NCBI RefSeq assembly: GCF_014633365.1
Contig: NC_068345.1
Location: 10,362,058-10,426,057 of the forward strand
Source of the DNA: Diospyros lotus
Taxonomy: Eukaryota; Streptophyta; Magnoliopsida; Ericales; Ebenaceae
DNA length: 64,000 nt
Direction: 5' to 3'
Shown here: positions 1 to 9,582 of the stretch, piece after piece
Numbering within the stretch: the stretch's first letter is position 1
Layout of the letters: every line of letters starts with the position of its first letter
Notes under the pieces: generated by a model
Told to the model about the DNA's origin: nothing
The model's input: the letters and a program-made list of their open reading frames with translations, nothing else
The model's database searches: none
Translations under genes and position numbers: made by a program

Positions 1-650
1 ATAAATCTAAATTAATCGGACCCCTTTGGCGCTTGTTACTGATTGCCTCAGACCAGTTTATTTGAGGCTCATGAGGATCGTGCCGTGGAACATAAGCATG
101 TAATTTCTCTAACAGCTCCTCAATGGTGGATGCGAAAATGAGAATCTTTCTTACTGAAAGAGAAATGAACTTTTGGTCTATAGCCTGATCAAGAAAATAG
201 AGAACCCATCACAAAAATGGTTAACATTTAAAAGTCCAATGGGTTCGGTATGGAGATTTATCTTGGCTCAGGAGATTATAAAAAAGATTTCTTCAAGTGT
301 ACCAAAACCTGCTGGTAAAACAATGAAGGCGTCTGACTGGTAAATCTTACAAGCCATGCGCTTAGACATAGAAGTTGTTTCTATAAGTTGACCGCGTGTA
401 ATCCCAAAAATATGTGGTTCAGCCAAAGGGATTGGCATTACACCTACCACATATGATTTTCCAAGATGTGCAACTTGTAAAACGCAACCATTCAATCCAT
501 GACTTCTCCCTCCATATACCAAATTAATTTTCTCTTTCCCAATTTTAGGCCAAGTTCGCTTGTTGCAAGTGTGTAGCAAATATCGCTCCCAAGTTGAGAG
601 CCACAAAATACACATATGGTATTGATTTGATGAACTAACTGGCATTCCAT
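1..650 (-). pseudogene. LOG-like cytokinin riboside 5'-monophosphate phosphoribohydrolase retrocopy, broken
   Basis: LOG enzymes release active cytokinin bases from their nucleotides in the cytosol. On the minus strand the reading starts at an ATG at 650-648 and soon gives ICVFCGS, then LVYGGRSHGLNG (family LVYGGGSxGLMG), the K/R-containing helix, SDAFIVLPAGFGTLEE (family PGGxGTxxE, with a G to A change), and past a stop AKINLHTEPIGLLNV and EELLEKLHAYVP, all in family order. There are at least two lesions: a one-base frameshift near 533-543, and a TGA near 261-265 where the family has the Trp of ITWAQ. Functional LOG genes have several introns; none is present across this length, so this is probably a processed retrocopy. 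The C-terminal end runs to the window edge. No promoter or neighbouring gene was recognised. The family call is firm; which LOG paralogue is the parent is unknown. Confidence 0.85.
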
Positions 651-964
651 TTACGTTTGTTCTTTATGTATGGCTTGAAAAGAAGTTTGGCGATCAAAAG
701 TCGCTATAAAAAAATTCAACAAGAAATAAATACAAACAAAAATCATGCATATGTACATGTAGTTGTGATTGTGGCTCACATCTTCCTCTGGTTTTACGTC
801 CAGAAACGGCTTAAAGACTTTCTATGAAGTGGGGATAGGCTTCCCATCAAATTTTCTTATAATTTGGCAAATAGGGTCATTTTCTTATGGATTGATGTGG
901 GTATGGGTGTGGGTAGTTAGGTGGTGGCGGGCGTCACTCGATCCTTGGGTATAGGCGTTTTCGA
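651..964. other. spacer between the LOG retrocopy and a Tat-like element
   Basis: No gene is supported. Short open frames on both strands lack recognisable motifs. The right part, from about 890, is probably the truncated internal 5' end of the minus-strand Tat-like element whose primer-binding site follows. Confidence 0.4.
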
Positions 965-1374
965 GCCCCACAGTGGGTGCCAGATGTTCTTTCCTGACCA
1001 AAAAAAGACGATCAGATGTAGGATCGCAACGGCAGGGCGTGGGCTTCGGCAATGGGTTCGTCCGAGGGGCGGCCAACACCTCCAAGCACTTCGACACTCA
1101 AGTGAGTAGGAGAATAAAGAGATGGTAGTGTATCAGAAGGTTAGAGGTCAGAACATACCTTAACTCTGAGAAGAACTGACTGATATAGGAGGATGAGACG
1201 TCCTCCTGCATGCATGCGTCGTGCATTTGTAAGTGATGAGACTGACTATCCTGCACCAGTGGAGGTTCTCAAGTGGTAGCATGGTGGTAACGGGACCCTC
1301 ATTAATGTGGATGAGATCCGCTATTAATGAGGATGGGATCTGAGGCGGCCACGCGGATACCCAGCGGGGGTTGT
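965..1374 (-). mobile_element. Tat-like Ty3/gypsy LTR (right LTR, minus orientation) with primer-binding site
   Basis: Read on the minus strand, 982-965 is TGGCACCCACTGTGGGGC, a typical primer-binding site of Tat-type gypsy elements, two bases from an LTR end ...AACA at 985. The LTR from 985 contains a block at about 1090-1374 (ACACTCAAGT, a paired CATTAATG motif, GGATGGGATC) found again in the same order at 35510-35830, so these are two copies of one LTR family. The LTR is interrupted at 1374 by a gypsy solo LTR and resumes at 3964. Its far end was not located. Confidence 0.65.
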
Positions 1375-3958
1375 TGTAATACCTAAGAATTTTCAAAGGG
1401 CTCAAGAGTAATTTATCTTAGGGCAAAAATGCAGTTTTCATGTAAGTTAAGGTTATAAGGTAATTTTGGTACAGTTATGAGCAGCCGAATCAATTGCAGG
1501 GAGTATCTTGGAGCTGAGATATCTAAGAAAAATAATATTATAATGATGAGCGTATCAAGGCATGATTTATGGTATTGAAAGAAATCGGATTAGAGACAAT
1601 TTTTGGTACAACTATGATTTAGGCTAAAAAATCGAATTATTGTAGGAGACTTCTGAAAAATCAACGGAACGCCAAGGAGGTTCATATTTAGTATATAGAA
1701 CAACCCTTAAGTGGTTTCGGGTTGAAAGAAAAAGGTTTACGGTTAAAACGTAGATTCGGGCCTAGTTGTAATTTTTTAATTTTGCCCGAGAGAAGTCGAA
1801 AAGACGTTATTCCCGAATCTTCCGGGATGAAATGAAAGGTATAGAGCTTAAGGGTCGTAGTGGAACTATTGGGAAGCTCAGGGGCTTCAAGGAAATGACC
1901 AAAGTGAAAATGAAAATTTATATAGGGGTTGAAGTGCAATTTTTGCAACTTGAACAGGTGACTGCCATGGCCCACCATCCACCTTGCTGGTCGCCGACAC
2001 CTGCTTTTGGCCACGAGAGGCTCGAGGAAGGTGATAAGAGATGCTTAGGGTCGGGCCTAGGCCGACATTAGCCACAAACGTGGTAGATTTTTTCATGTTT
2101 TTCAACAGTTTTTGGCCGATTTTGGTGAATAATTTGAGGGTTGAATGATGATATTTTGGCTTGATCTGGGGAAGGTAGAAGCCTTAAAGGCGTTGGGTTG
2201 AGTAGCCATGAGTATTTTAGAGCTCGGGATTGCCTATAAATAGAAGTTATGGGATGACCGAAATTCTTTAAAAATTAATCTCTCAAATTCGAGAGTTTTA
2301 GAAAAAATTGAGGGAAGTGAATAAGGGGCTTTTCTTTCTCATATATTTAGGATCATCTTTCGAAATTTTGGTGTGATTTTGTGTTCATTTGAGTGGGTAT
2401 TAAGAGTTCGCTAAAAAATTAGGCTAGTCTTGAATCCGCATGTTTGAGGAAAAATTGAGGGAGAAGGATAAGGGGCTTTTGTTCCTCATATTTTTAGGAT
2501 CATTTCTAGAAAGTTTGCCGAGATTTCGTATTCATTTGAAAATTAGGAGAAAATTCAAAAAATTCTCAAAAAATTCCAAAAAACGCAGAAAACTATTTTG
2601 AGTATTATTGTGGAGGAAAGTTTGAGAAATGATGTGATAAATATTTATTTTTGCAATTTTGGAGAAATGGTGGATTATGGAAATTAGAGAAAAATTGGAA
2701 AAATTCTAGGAAAATTTCCAGATTATCTGGAATAGTATTTTATGAATTTTGGTGTGAAAATATTTGGAGAAGTATTTGAGTAGGTATTTATTATAGATTT
2801 TCAAAGAGAAAAATAGAAAGAAAATAAAGAGAAATGCAAATAAATTATTGAAAAATGGGCCTTGATGTTCATTTAAATAAATATGATGAATAGGGTACTT
2901 TGAGACTTGAGGTGAGTGATTTGTGCAAAAATCAAGATTGTGCACGATAATCGAGGTCGGGCATGCAAATCGAGATGATGCACGTTTTTCGAGGTGTTAT
3001 GAATTTGGTACAAAAAGGTAAGTGGTTCAATCCAAAACCAATTTTACGTAAATGATTCTATCATATTGACATGCTATGTTATGATATGCTTCATGTAGAT
3101 TGCATTTACATGTATTGATGATGAGTTATGCATATGTTCACGATGATATTATTGATTATGGAATGCATAAAGGTTTGGGATTAGGGACTGGCGCTATTAC
3201 TCTACCAAGGGTGCACCCATACACCTTGGCCTAGTAAGGAGGTTGTTAAAATGGAGAATAATAGTTGGGTGCGATCGACTCAAACTATAGGAATGATGTT
3301 ATGTTGCATTTTGTATTCATGCATGAAATATGTTCATTATTCTCTTTCTTAGATAATTCATCGTCTAACTTGGATTTTGCCCCTATAATATTCAAACGTT
3401 CTAAATGGAGATTGTAGCAGAAACGAGGATGAATGAGACATGATATGACACTTAGCAAAGTGTAAGATGTAATGATTGAATGTTATGTAGCCTATGTGTT
3501 TAAGTTCTGTTACATCGAATTCTGAACATTTTGAGAAATGATGATGTATAACCTTATTTATGGTTAATGGTAAAGTTAGGGTTCGAGGCACGTGATTATG
3601 TGGCTGATGGATTCTATGTGTAGATTCGATGTTCTTCTTATTCATGAAGATTTGGTTATGCTATGTTATGTTTCAAGTCATGTTGAAAAACTTATGTTTT
3701 GTTGATGAATAGTCTTTGATTATGGGATATGTCTGAAGCATTCATGTATTATTAATATCGTTCGATGTATGCTTAAGTTCGATTCATGCTTCCGTTATTG
3801 GTGAATACCTAGTCTAGCATTTATGATTATGATAGTTCTCATGCTAGGTAGGTAAATGAGAAATTTTGCGAATTAATATGATATTGAGATTATTTTTAAG
3901 AAAAAAAAAATCCCAAATTTCTTGAGTTATAACATACTTGAGAAAGTGGGGTATTACA
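1375..3958 (+). mobile_element. Ty3/gypsy solo LTR, 2584 bp
   Basis: It starts TGTAATACC and ends GTATTACA, with a perfect 5-bp target duplication GTTGT at 1370-1374 and 3959-3963. There is no internal region, primer-binding site or second LTR, so it is a solo LTR formed by LTR-LTR recombination. A TATA box (tataaa, 2235-2240) sets the plus orientation. Inside are a donor-like AAG|GTAAGTGG at 3018, a stem-forming CCAAGG...CCTTGG block at 3205-3229, and a block ending in ATTCAAACGTTCT near 3390-3405 that recurs in other gypsy LTRs of this window. Confidence 0.88.
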
Positions 3959-3963
3959 GTTGT

Positions 3964-4228
3964 AATGATGCCATGACAGGCTGGCATTAGGCCAAGATTG
4001 GGCCCAAGGAGAAGGTTAAGATTGGGCCTAAGGAGTCCAATACTCGATTACAATTGACATTATACTTGATTAAAAAGATGAATTTATAAATTCAATAGCC
4101 TAGATCGATATTTTACTCGAGTAATTGAGATTTTGTATTCAATTAATATTTTGATATACTCAATTTGATTTTACGCCTTAGTCAATTATACTAATCCATC
4201 AACATCATCTCTTATATACTATTTTGTA
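3964..4228 (-). mobile_element. continuation of the Tat-like LTR beyond the solo LTR
   Basis: Begins AATGATGCC... with repeated ATTGGGCC words, as in the second copy at 35819-35870 and 51836-51900. It becomes AT-rich after about 4035, where similarity to the second copy is lost; the outer boundary is undetermined. It is cut at 4228 by the CACTA insertion. Confidence 0.5.
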
Positions 4229-5529
4229 CACTACAAAAATAATGGCTTTTAGCGGCGATTTTTTTTGTATTTAGTGGCAATTTTGAAAACCGCCGCTAAA
4301 CTAGCTGTCGCGGAGCATTTAGCGGTGATTTTCAGTAACCGCTAGAATAACAGCCGCTAAGTAACATTTGTTATGGCGGTTTAAGAACCGTCGCAAAATA
4401 TGTGATTTAATGGCGATTCTTAAAATATTTAGCGGCGGTTTCAAAATCATCGCAAAAAAAAAAATAAATATTTTTTAATTTTAGTGGGGGTTTCAAAACC
4501 ATCGCAAAAATTAAAAAAATTAATTTTTGAAGTTTCAAAACCCTCGCAAAATTAAAAAATTAATTTTTTAATTTTAGCGAGCTTGCCCACGTGCCTGGCC
4601 GCTCGAAGGCCCTAGCCCTCCCCTTGTGCGCGCGAGCGACTTAACTCTTGCCCGCCAGGTGGTCGCATGTCCGCGTGCCACGTGGCGTTGCTGGAAATTA
4701 ATTCCAGCCCTTCCCCTCTCCAAGTTTCGATCCCCAGACCTCTTCTATGCGCGTGCGTGCGCGAATCGCCTGATCTGCGAAGCCCTCTTGTTTTATATGC
4801 GCGCATATAATTTATATACTAATACAATCATTATTTTATAGAAATAGATTTTTTATATTTTAATATAAATTAAAAAACATTAATTAATTGATTATTTTTT
4901 AAAATAATAAAGGAATAAATTAAAAATAAATTAATTGAGTTAGATTAAACAAATTAATTCATTAAAAAATAAAAGAAGATTTTACATATTTTTTAAAAAT
5001 TATTAAAATTTTGTTAAATTTCTTTTTATTTTTTAAATTGAATTTTTTAATGAATTTTGTGATTAATTTAAATTAAATTTTAAATTTATTTTTAAGATTT
5101 TATATTTTTTATTAATTTAATTTTTAATTATTTTCTTAAGGAATTTTTAATTTTTTAATGAATTTTACGACAAATGTTAATTTAATTTTAATATTAAATT
5201 ATTTAATTATTCTTTGAATTTAGTGACAATTTTTCAAAATCGTCGTAAATATTAATTTAATTTTAATTATTTTATTATTTAATTATTTTTTAATTGAACG
5301 GTAGTTTCTCAAAAATCGTCGTTAAATTCAAAGAATAATTAAATAATTTAAAATTAAAATTAAATCAATATTCGTGACGATTTTCAAAAACCGTCACTAC
5401 TGCAAAATTTTATTTAATTTTTTAATTATTTTTCTTAATTTAGCTGTAAAATGTAAAAAAAATCGTCGCAAAATACCGTATTTTGCGCGATTTTCTAAGC
5501 CGCCGCAAAAAATCAATTTTTTTGTAGTG
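4229..5529. mobile_element. non-autonomous CACTA (En/Spm) DNA transposon, 1301 bp
   Basis: It starts CACTACAAAAA and ends TTTTTTTGTAGTG (inverted terminal repeats) with a 3-bp target duplication GTA at 4226-4228 and 5530-5532. Both subterminal regions carry many direct and inverted copies of a GCGGCGRTTTT / AAAACCGCCGC motif, the usual transposase-binding layout of CACTA elements. There is no transposase ORF. A GC-rich central block (4580-4800), including CCACGTGGCG near 4678, is shared with the second CACTA element at 15540-15700. Confidence 0.92.
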
Positions 5530-5532
5530 GTA

Positions 5533-6970
5533 CATCATCATCAAAGCCATCTTCTCATTTTCTCATCACATGAAAACCTAACATATGACTTAACATTCTC
5601 CCTACCCAACACAGAAAACACAAATTACAGTTATATTTTTCGTCATCAACCAACAATCTCCTTTACGAGCTTAACTTCTAATGGATCAAGGTATGCTTTT
5701 ATTTTACAACATTACGTGAATTACATCAAGTTTCTATGATTTATGGGCATAGCGATTTATTGTTTGGAATAATTCCTACAAGCAATATTATAGCTAACAA
5801 CCTTTACTCTCTGAAGCACGAAAACGGCTCTGAGACGCCGTTTCAGCATTTTTGAACAATTTCTCGTTTTGGAAATAAAGAAAATGACCCAAAATATTTT
5901 TTTTTCTCCTTTTATTTTGCTTTGTTTCCAAATCCCAAGTCCCCTATCTCAGTAGAGCGTTTGCTCCTCTGGCCTCCGAGTGCTTCCTCGTCGTCGTTCC
6001 CTCATTTCCAGTTCCGATCGTCTAAGTAACCCCCCTCCCCCCCTCTCTCTCTCTGTTCATTTGTTCCAACTCGAGTTTGTAGTTTTGCCTAATTTTTAGT
6101 TAGAAGATGAAAGTAGGAAAAGTTATGATTTCTTTAATTTATAATTAATAGCTCAACGACCATCTTTGGGTATATACAATTGCAATAGTTTACAAATTAC
6201 ACACATAAGATTAGCTTAATTAGAAAATTTTGTATTAGCTCCCTTAATTAAGAGATTAATTTGTTGAATCCTAATAACAGCGAGAGCAATTGGTGGTAAT
6301 TGTTTACTTGTGTAGATTTGGGGGCTAGAAAGTTAGGATTTGTTCATAATTTGAAGTATCTTATGAGAGAGAGAGAGAGAGAGAGAGTGAAGGGCTCTGT
6401 TCCAACCGCCGCCGGGGGGGGGGGGGGCGGGGGGGGGGGGGGGGGGAGATTGCTTTCCAAGGCAGGAAATACGGAAGAGATCTGATGAAGTGGATGGGTG
6501 TGTTGTGTGTGATAATATATAATTTTTATATTAAAAATTATATTTATAAAAAAATTCTTATATTTTTTAAATCTTCTATTTTTTTTTTGAAAAATAATTT
6601 ATTTTCCTATTTTCATTTCGTATCGAAAATATTTCTTATTTTTGTTTTCGTTTAGTTTACTAGACGATGTTCTTCTGAATTAAAATTATTTTATTTCTTT
6701 TTCATTACATCAACTGGTGTTAAATTTAGAGTGGATATTCTTGTCTTGTAGCACCATGTTGTTGTGGGACTAGTAGTTGGTGAGTATTAATTGCCCTGTG
6801 CTTGATATCGTTAGACAACTCGATACACCCCCCAAGGACTAATAGAGCTAGAACTGAAAGTTGTTAGACTTTTTGGCTGCTAAAGGAATTGGGTATATGA
6901 TTTATAGACTTGCAATCTCACCAATTCCTCATTCTTTCCCATTCACGAGGTTGAGGTTTCTATAGAAATC
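5533..6970. other. upstream region of the receptor kinase
   Basis: No coding region is supported; a 121-codon open frame overlapping the CACTA end has no motif. At 5833-5854 AAACGGC and GCCGTTT form a short inverted repeat. The pyrimidine-rich stretch at 5940-6060, ending in a CT run, looks like a 5' leader but no downstream exon could be attached. A GA repeat and long G tract follow at 6363-6446. The piece 6677-6744 recurs almost unchanged at 63628-63695. No confident TATA box for the receptor gene was picked. Confidence 0.4.
6363..6446 (+). repeat. GA microsatellite followed by a G14-C-G18 tract
   Basis: About twelve GA units at 6365-6388, a short unique spacer, then 14 G, one C and 18 G at 6414-6446. 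It lies about 525 bp before the receptor-kinase start codon. Such a run could form G-quadruplexes; its exact length is the kind of thing assemblies get wrong. Confidence 0.85.
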
Positions 6971-7895
6971 ATGGAGAAAACTAGTTTGTGCATTGCAGCT
7001 ATGGTGTTGTTGTTGGTGAATCATTCATTGTTTCGTTGCTTGGCTAGGACTAACTTAACCACAGATCAGTCTGCTCTTCTTGCCTTCAAAACCCAAATCA
7101 TCAGTTCTTATCCCTACAATCTTTTGGCAGATAATTGGACCAGTTCTAGCTCGGTTTGCGACTGGTTTGGAGTCTCTTGTGGGATAGGCATAGGCCAACA
7201 GAAGAGGGTCGCAGCCTTGAATCTATCGGATATGGGTCTCACAGGCACCCTTTCTCCACAACTGGGTAATCTTTCATTCCTTGCCTTGCTTGACATTAGT
7301 TTCAACAGTTTTCATGGACCTATACCGGAGGAGTTGGGTCATCTGCATGGACTAAAAGATATTAATTTCGGGTACAACAACTTTAGCGGCGGTTTACCAT
7401 CTTGGTTTGGTGCCTTACCACAACTACAGAACTTACTTCTCTACGAGAACAATTTCACAGGAAACCTCCCAGCATCACTGTGAAACATTTCAAAGTTGGA
7501 GACATTGAATATTGGGTACAATCGTCTACAAGGAAAAATTCCACAAGAGATTGGTAATCTTTCCTATTTGAAATCATTGGATTTGAAATATAATGAGCTT
7601 ACTGGTTTCATACCGGCTGCCATCTTCAGCATGTCATCTTTACAAGAGATTGACCTCACATCTAACAGCTTGGATGGTAGTCTACCAGCAAATATGTGTG
7701 ATCATCTTCCCCAGCTCCGAGGTCTTCATCTTTCCTTGAATCGCTTTGATGGACAGATTCCATCCGTTTTATATCATTGCAGGGATCTTCGGTATTTATC
7801 TTTGTCATCTAATGAATTCAATGGCAGCATACCTCGCGAAATTGGCAACGTGACCATGCTCAAGGAATTGTACATTGGATATAACAACTTAGAAG
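6971..7895 (+). CDS. receptor kinase exon 1: signal peptide, LRRNT cap, first LRRs
   Basis: The ATG at 6971 is chosen because a hydrophobic signal peptide follows at once, then the LRRNT_2 cap (TDQSALLAFKTQI) and the CDWFGVSC cysteine pair. About ten LRR units follow. The in-frame TGA at 7481-7483 sits in an LRR; the same frame continues open to a donor at 7895/7896 (GAAG|GTATGG). Without readthrough the product would be a secreted fragment of 170 residues. Confidence 0.85.
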
Positions 7896-7924
7896 GTATG
7901 GTTGTGCTAGTATGGGACAAGATT

Positions 7925-7959
<35 letters not shown>

Positions 7960-8913
7960 CGCTCGCTCGCTCTCTATGCCTTCTTGTTAGGATATTGGCC
8001 AAAATTTGAATAGTCCAGATGAGGTGTTCCTGAACTGACAAACATGAAACTTGTTCACTTTTTATTTTTATCTATACATACTTTTTTCCTTGTATCAAGG
8101 AACCCCTACTGGTGCTCAGATCCTTCTTCTTTTGTGTTTCTCCTAAAAGCATGGTGGTGTTCTTATAAATGCTTTAATATTGGAAGTTTCAATCTCAATT
8201 ACCTTAAGAGTGTCTTTTAGTAGAGAAAACAGCAAGATAAACACAAAAGATTAATTTTGATGATTTAATAAGCAATGATTAATTTTGAAACCTTGAAGGT
8301 TAAGTTACTCGTGCCATACCCATATTTGGTGTGAAAGAAACTGGAGATCATTAGAAAATAGTCATATAGATAACGCAATATGGTTTCGGATAATTTAGAA
8401 GTTTTGACAGACTGCCTTTTCTGGTGTTGAAGATGGGAAGGATTCATCCCTAGTAGGAGTCACAGTTCAAGCATTAAAGCAGCCTCCTTGCTTCCAGAAG
8501 TAAGGCTGAATAAACTTGATCTTCCCATACCTCGTAATGATGGAAACTTGCGTTATGGTTGTCCATTTTATTGGTAGTAGTCTCAGATTTATTGAGCTTG
8601 TTACTGGTTAATTCTATAAAGTCGTTGCCCATGGTTTGTTTGTTTATATTCTTGAGAACTTTGTTCATATTAGAATAAAGTGTAAATCATATATGGTACA
8701 CAATCTGTTGTTTAATGACAGCTTCCACAATTTTCATTTCTATTTCCTCCATCTTTTCTTTGTAAAGTTCTACTTTACTTATTGGATATAGTGAAGTAGA
8801 GAAATGATTTGCATATCTCTTCAGCATGTTTCCTTTCAGGCTCTACATGTAATTGCATACATACAAATTGCTTTAAAGACTCTCTTCTATGTTTCTTTTG
8901 GCGAACTTTGCAG
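7896..8913 (+). other. receptor kinase intron 1 (1018 bp)
   Basis: Donor GTATGG at 7896, acceptor TTTGCAG ending at 8913, phase 1. It carries a CT microsatellite at 7926-7975. No gene or clear transposon was recognised in the rest. Confidence 0.8.
7926..7975 (+). repeat. (CT)n / (CTCG)n microsatellite in intron 1
   Basis: An uninterrupted CT run of about 30 bases followed by CTCG units and a few more CT units, starting 30 bp past the splice donor. Confidence 0.9.
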
Positions 8914-9276
8914 GTGAAATTCCCTTGGAGATGGGTCAGCTTGTCAATTTGGAGGTACTGAGTGTAGCCAATGGATCTCTTACAGGGCATATACCATCCG
9001 TTATCTTCAACATCTCTTCTTTGAGGAAAGTTGATCTCTCAAACAACAGCTTGTCTGGAAATCTGCCCCTAGGCATTCATTGTGATCTCCCTTTTCTTGA
9101 AGCGCTATATCTTTCACGGAATCAGATTTCTGGTCAATTTCCGCCTGCCTTGTGGGAGTGCAGACAACTTCGAGTGTTGTTCCTGTCTGTCAATAATTTC
9201 ACAGGCACCATATCTAAGAGAGTTGGGAACCTTACATTTCTAAAAGAGTTATATCTTGGAGGTAACAAGTTGACAG
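8914..9276 (+). CDS. receptor kinase exon 2: five LRR units
   Basis: 363 bp, exactly 121 codons, phase 1 at both ends. It begins GEIPLEMGQLVNLEVL and ends GNKLTG, so both borders fall after the N-x-L-x-G part of an LRR unit. Skipping this exon would keep the frame. Donor G|GTACTT at 9277. Confidence 0.85.
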
Positions 9277-9582
9277 GTACTTCTGAACCTTTAGCTTTTA
9301 TAAATGTTAACCTAATCAACCTTATACCAGAGCCTTCTTGGAGATAAGACGAGTTGGAGCAGGATATAGAGTGTCCTCAGATAATGCTGGCTAGCATAGG
9401 AAGGGTAACAAACCTTGCCTCTTCCCTATGCTAAATTGTCATACAAAATGAATATACATGCATACACGGACACACTGGTATTAGGTTGATCCGCAAAATG
9501 AATAGAATTCTTCATTGCTCATGAAAGAAACTTTCTGTTATTTGTGAGTTCAAATTGAATAGGCTAACATAGGAGTGGACAC

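Noticed and set aside
5374..5739. 121-codon open frame across the CACTA right end
   Set aside because: It spans a transposon border and has no motif or homology signal.
5940..6070. Pyrimidine-rich segment as the first exon of a gene
   Set aside because: It looks like a 5' leader, but no coding exon or clear donor-acceptor pair could be connected to it.
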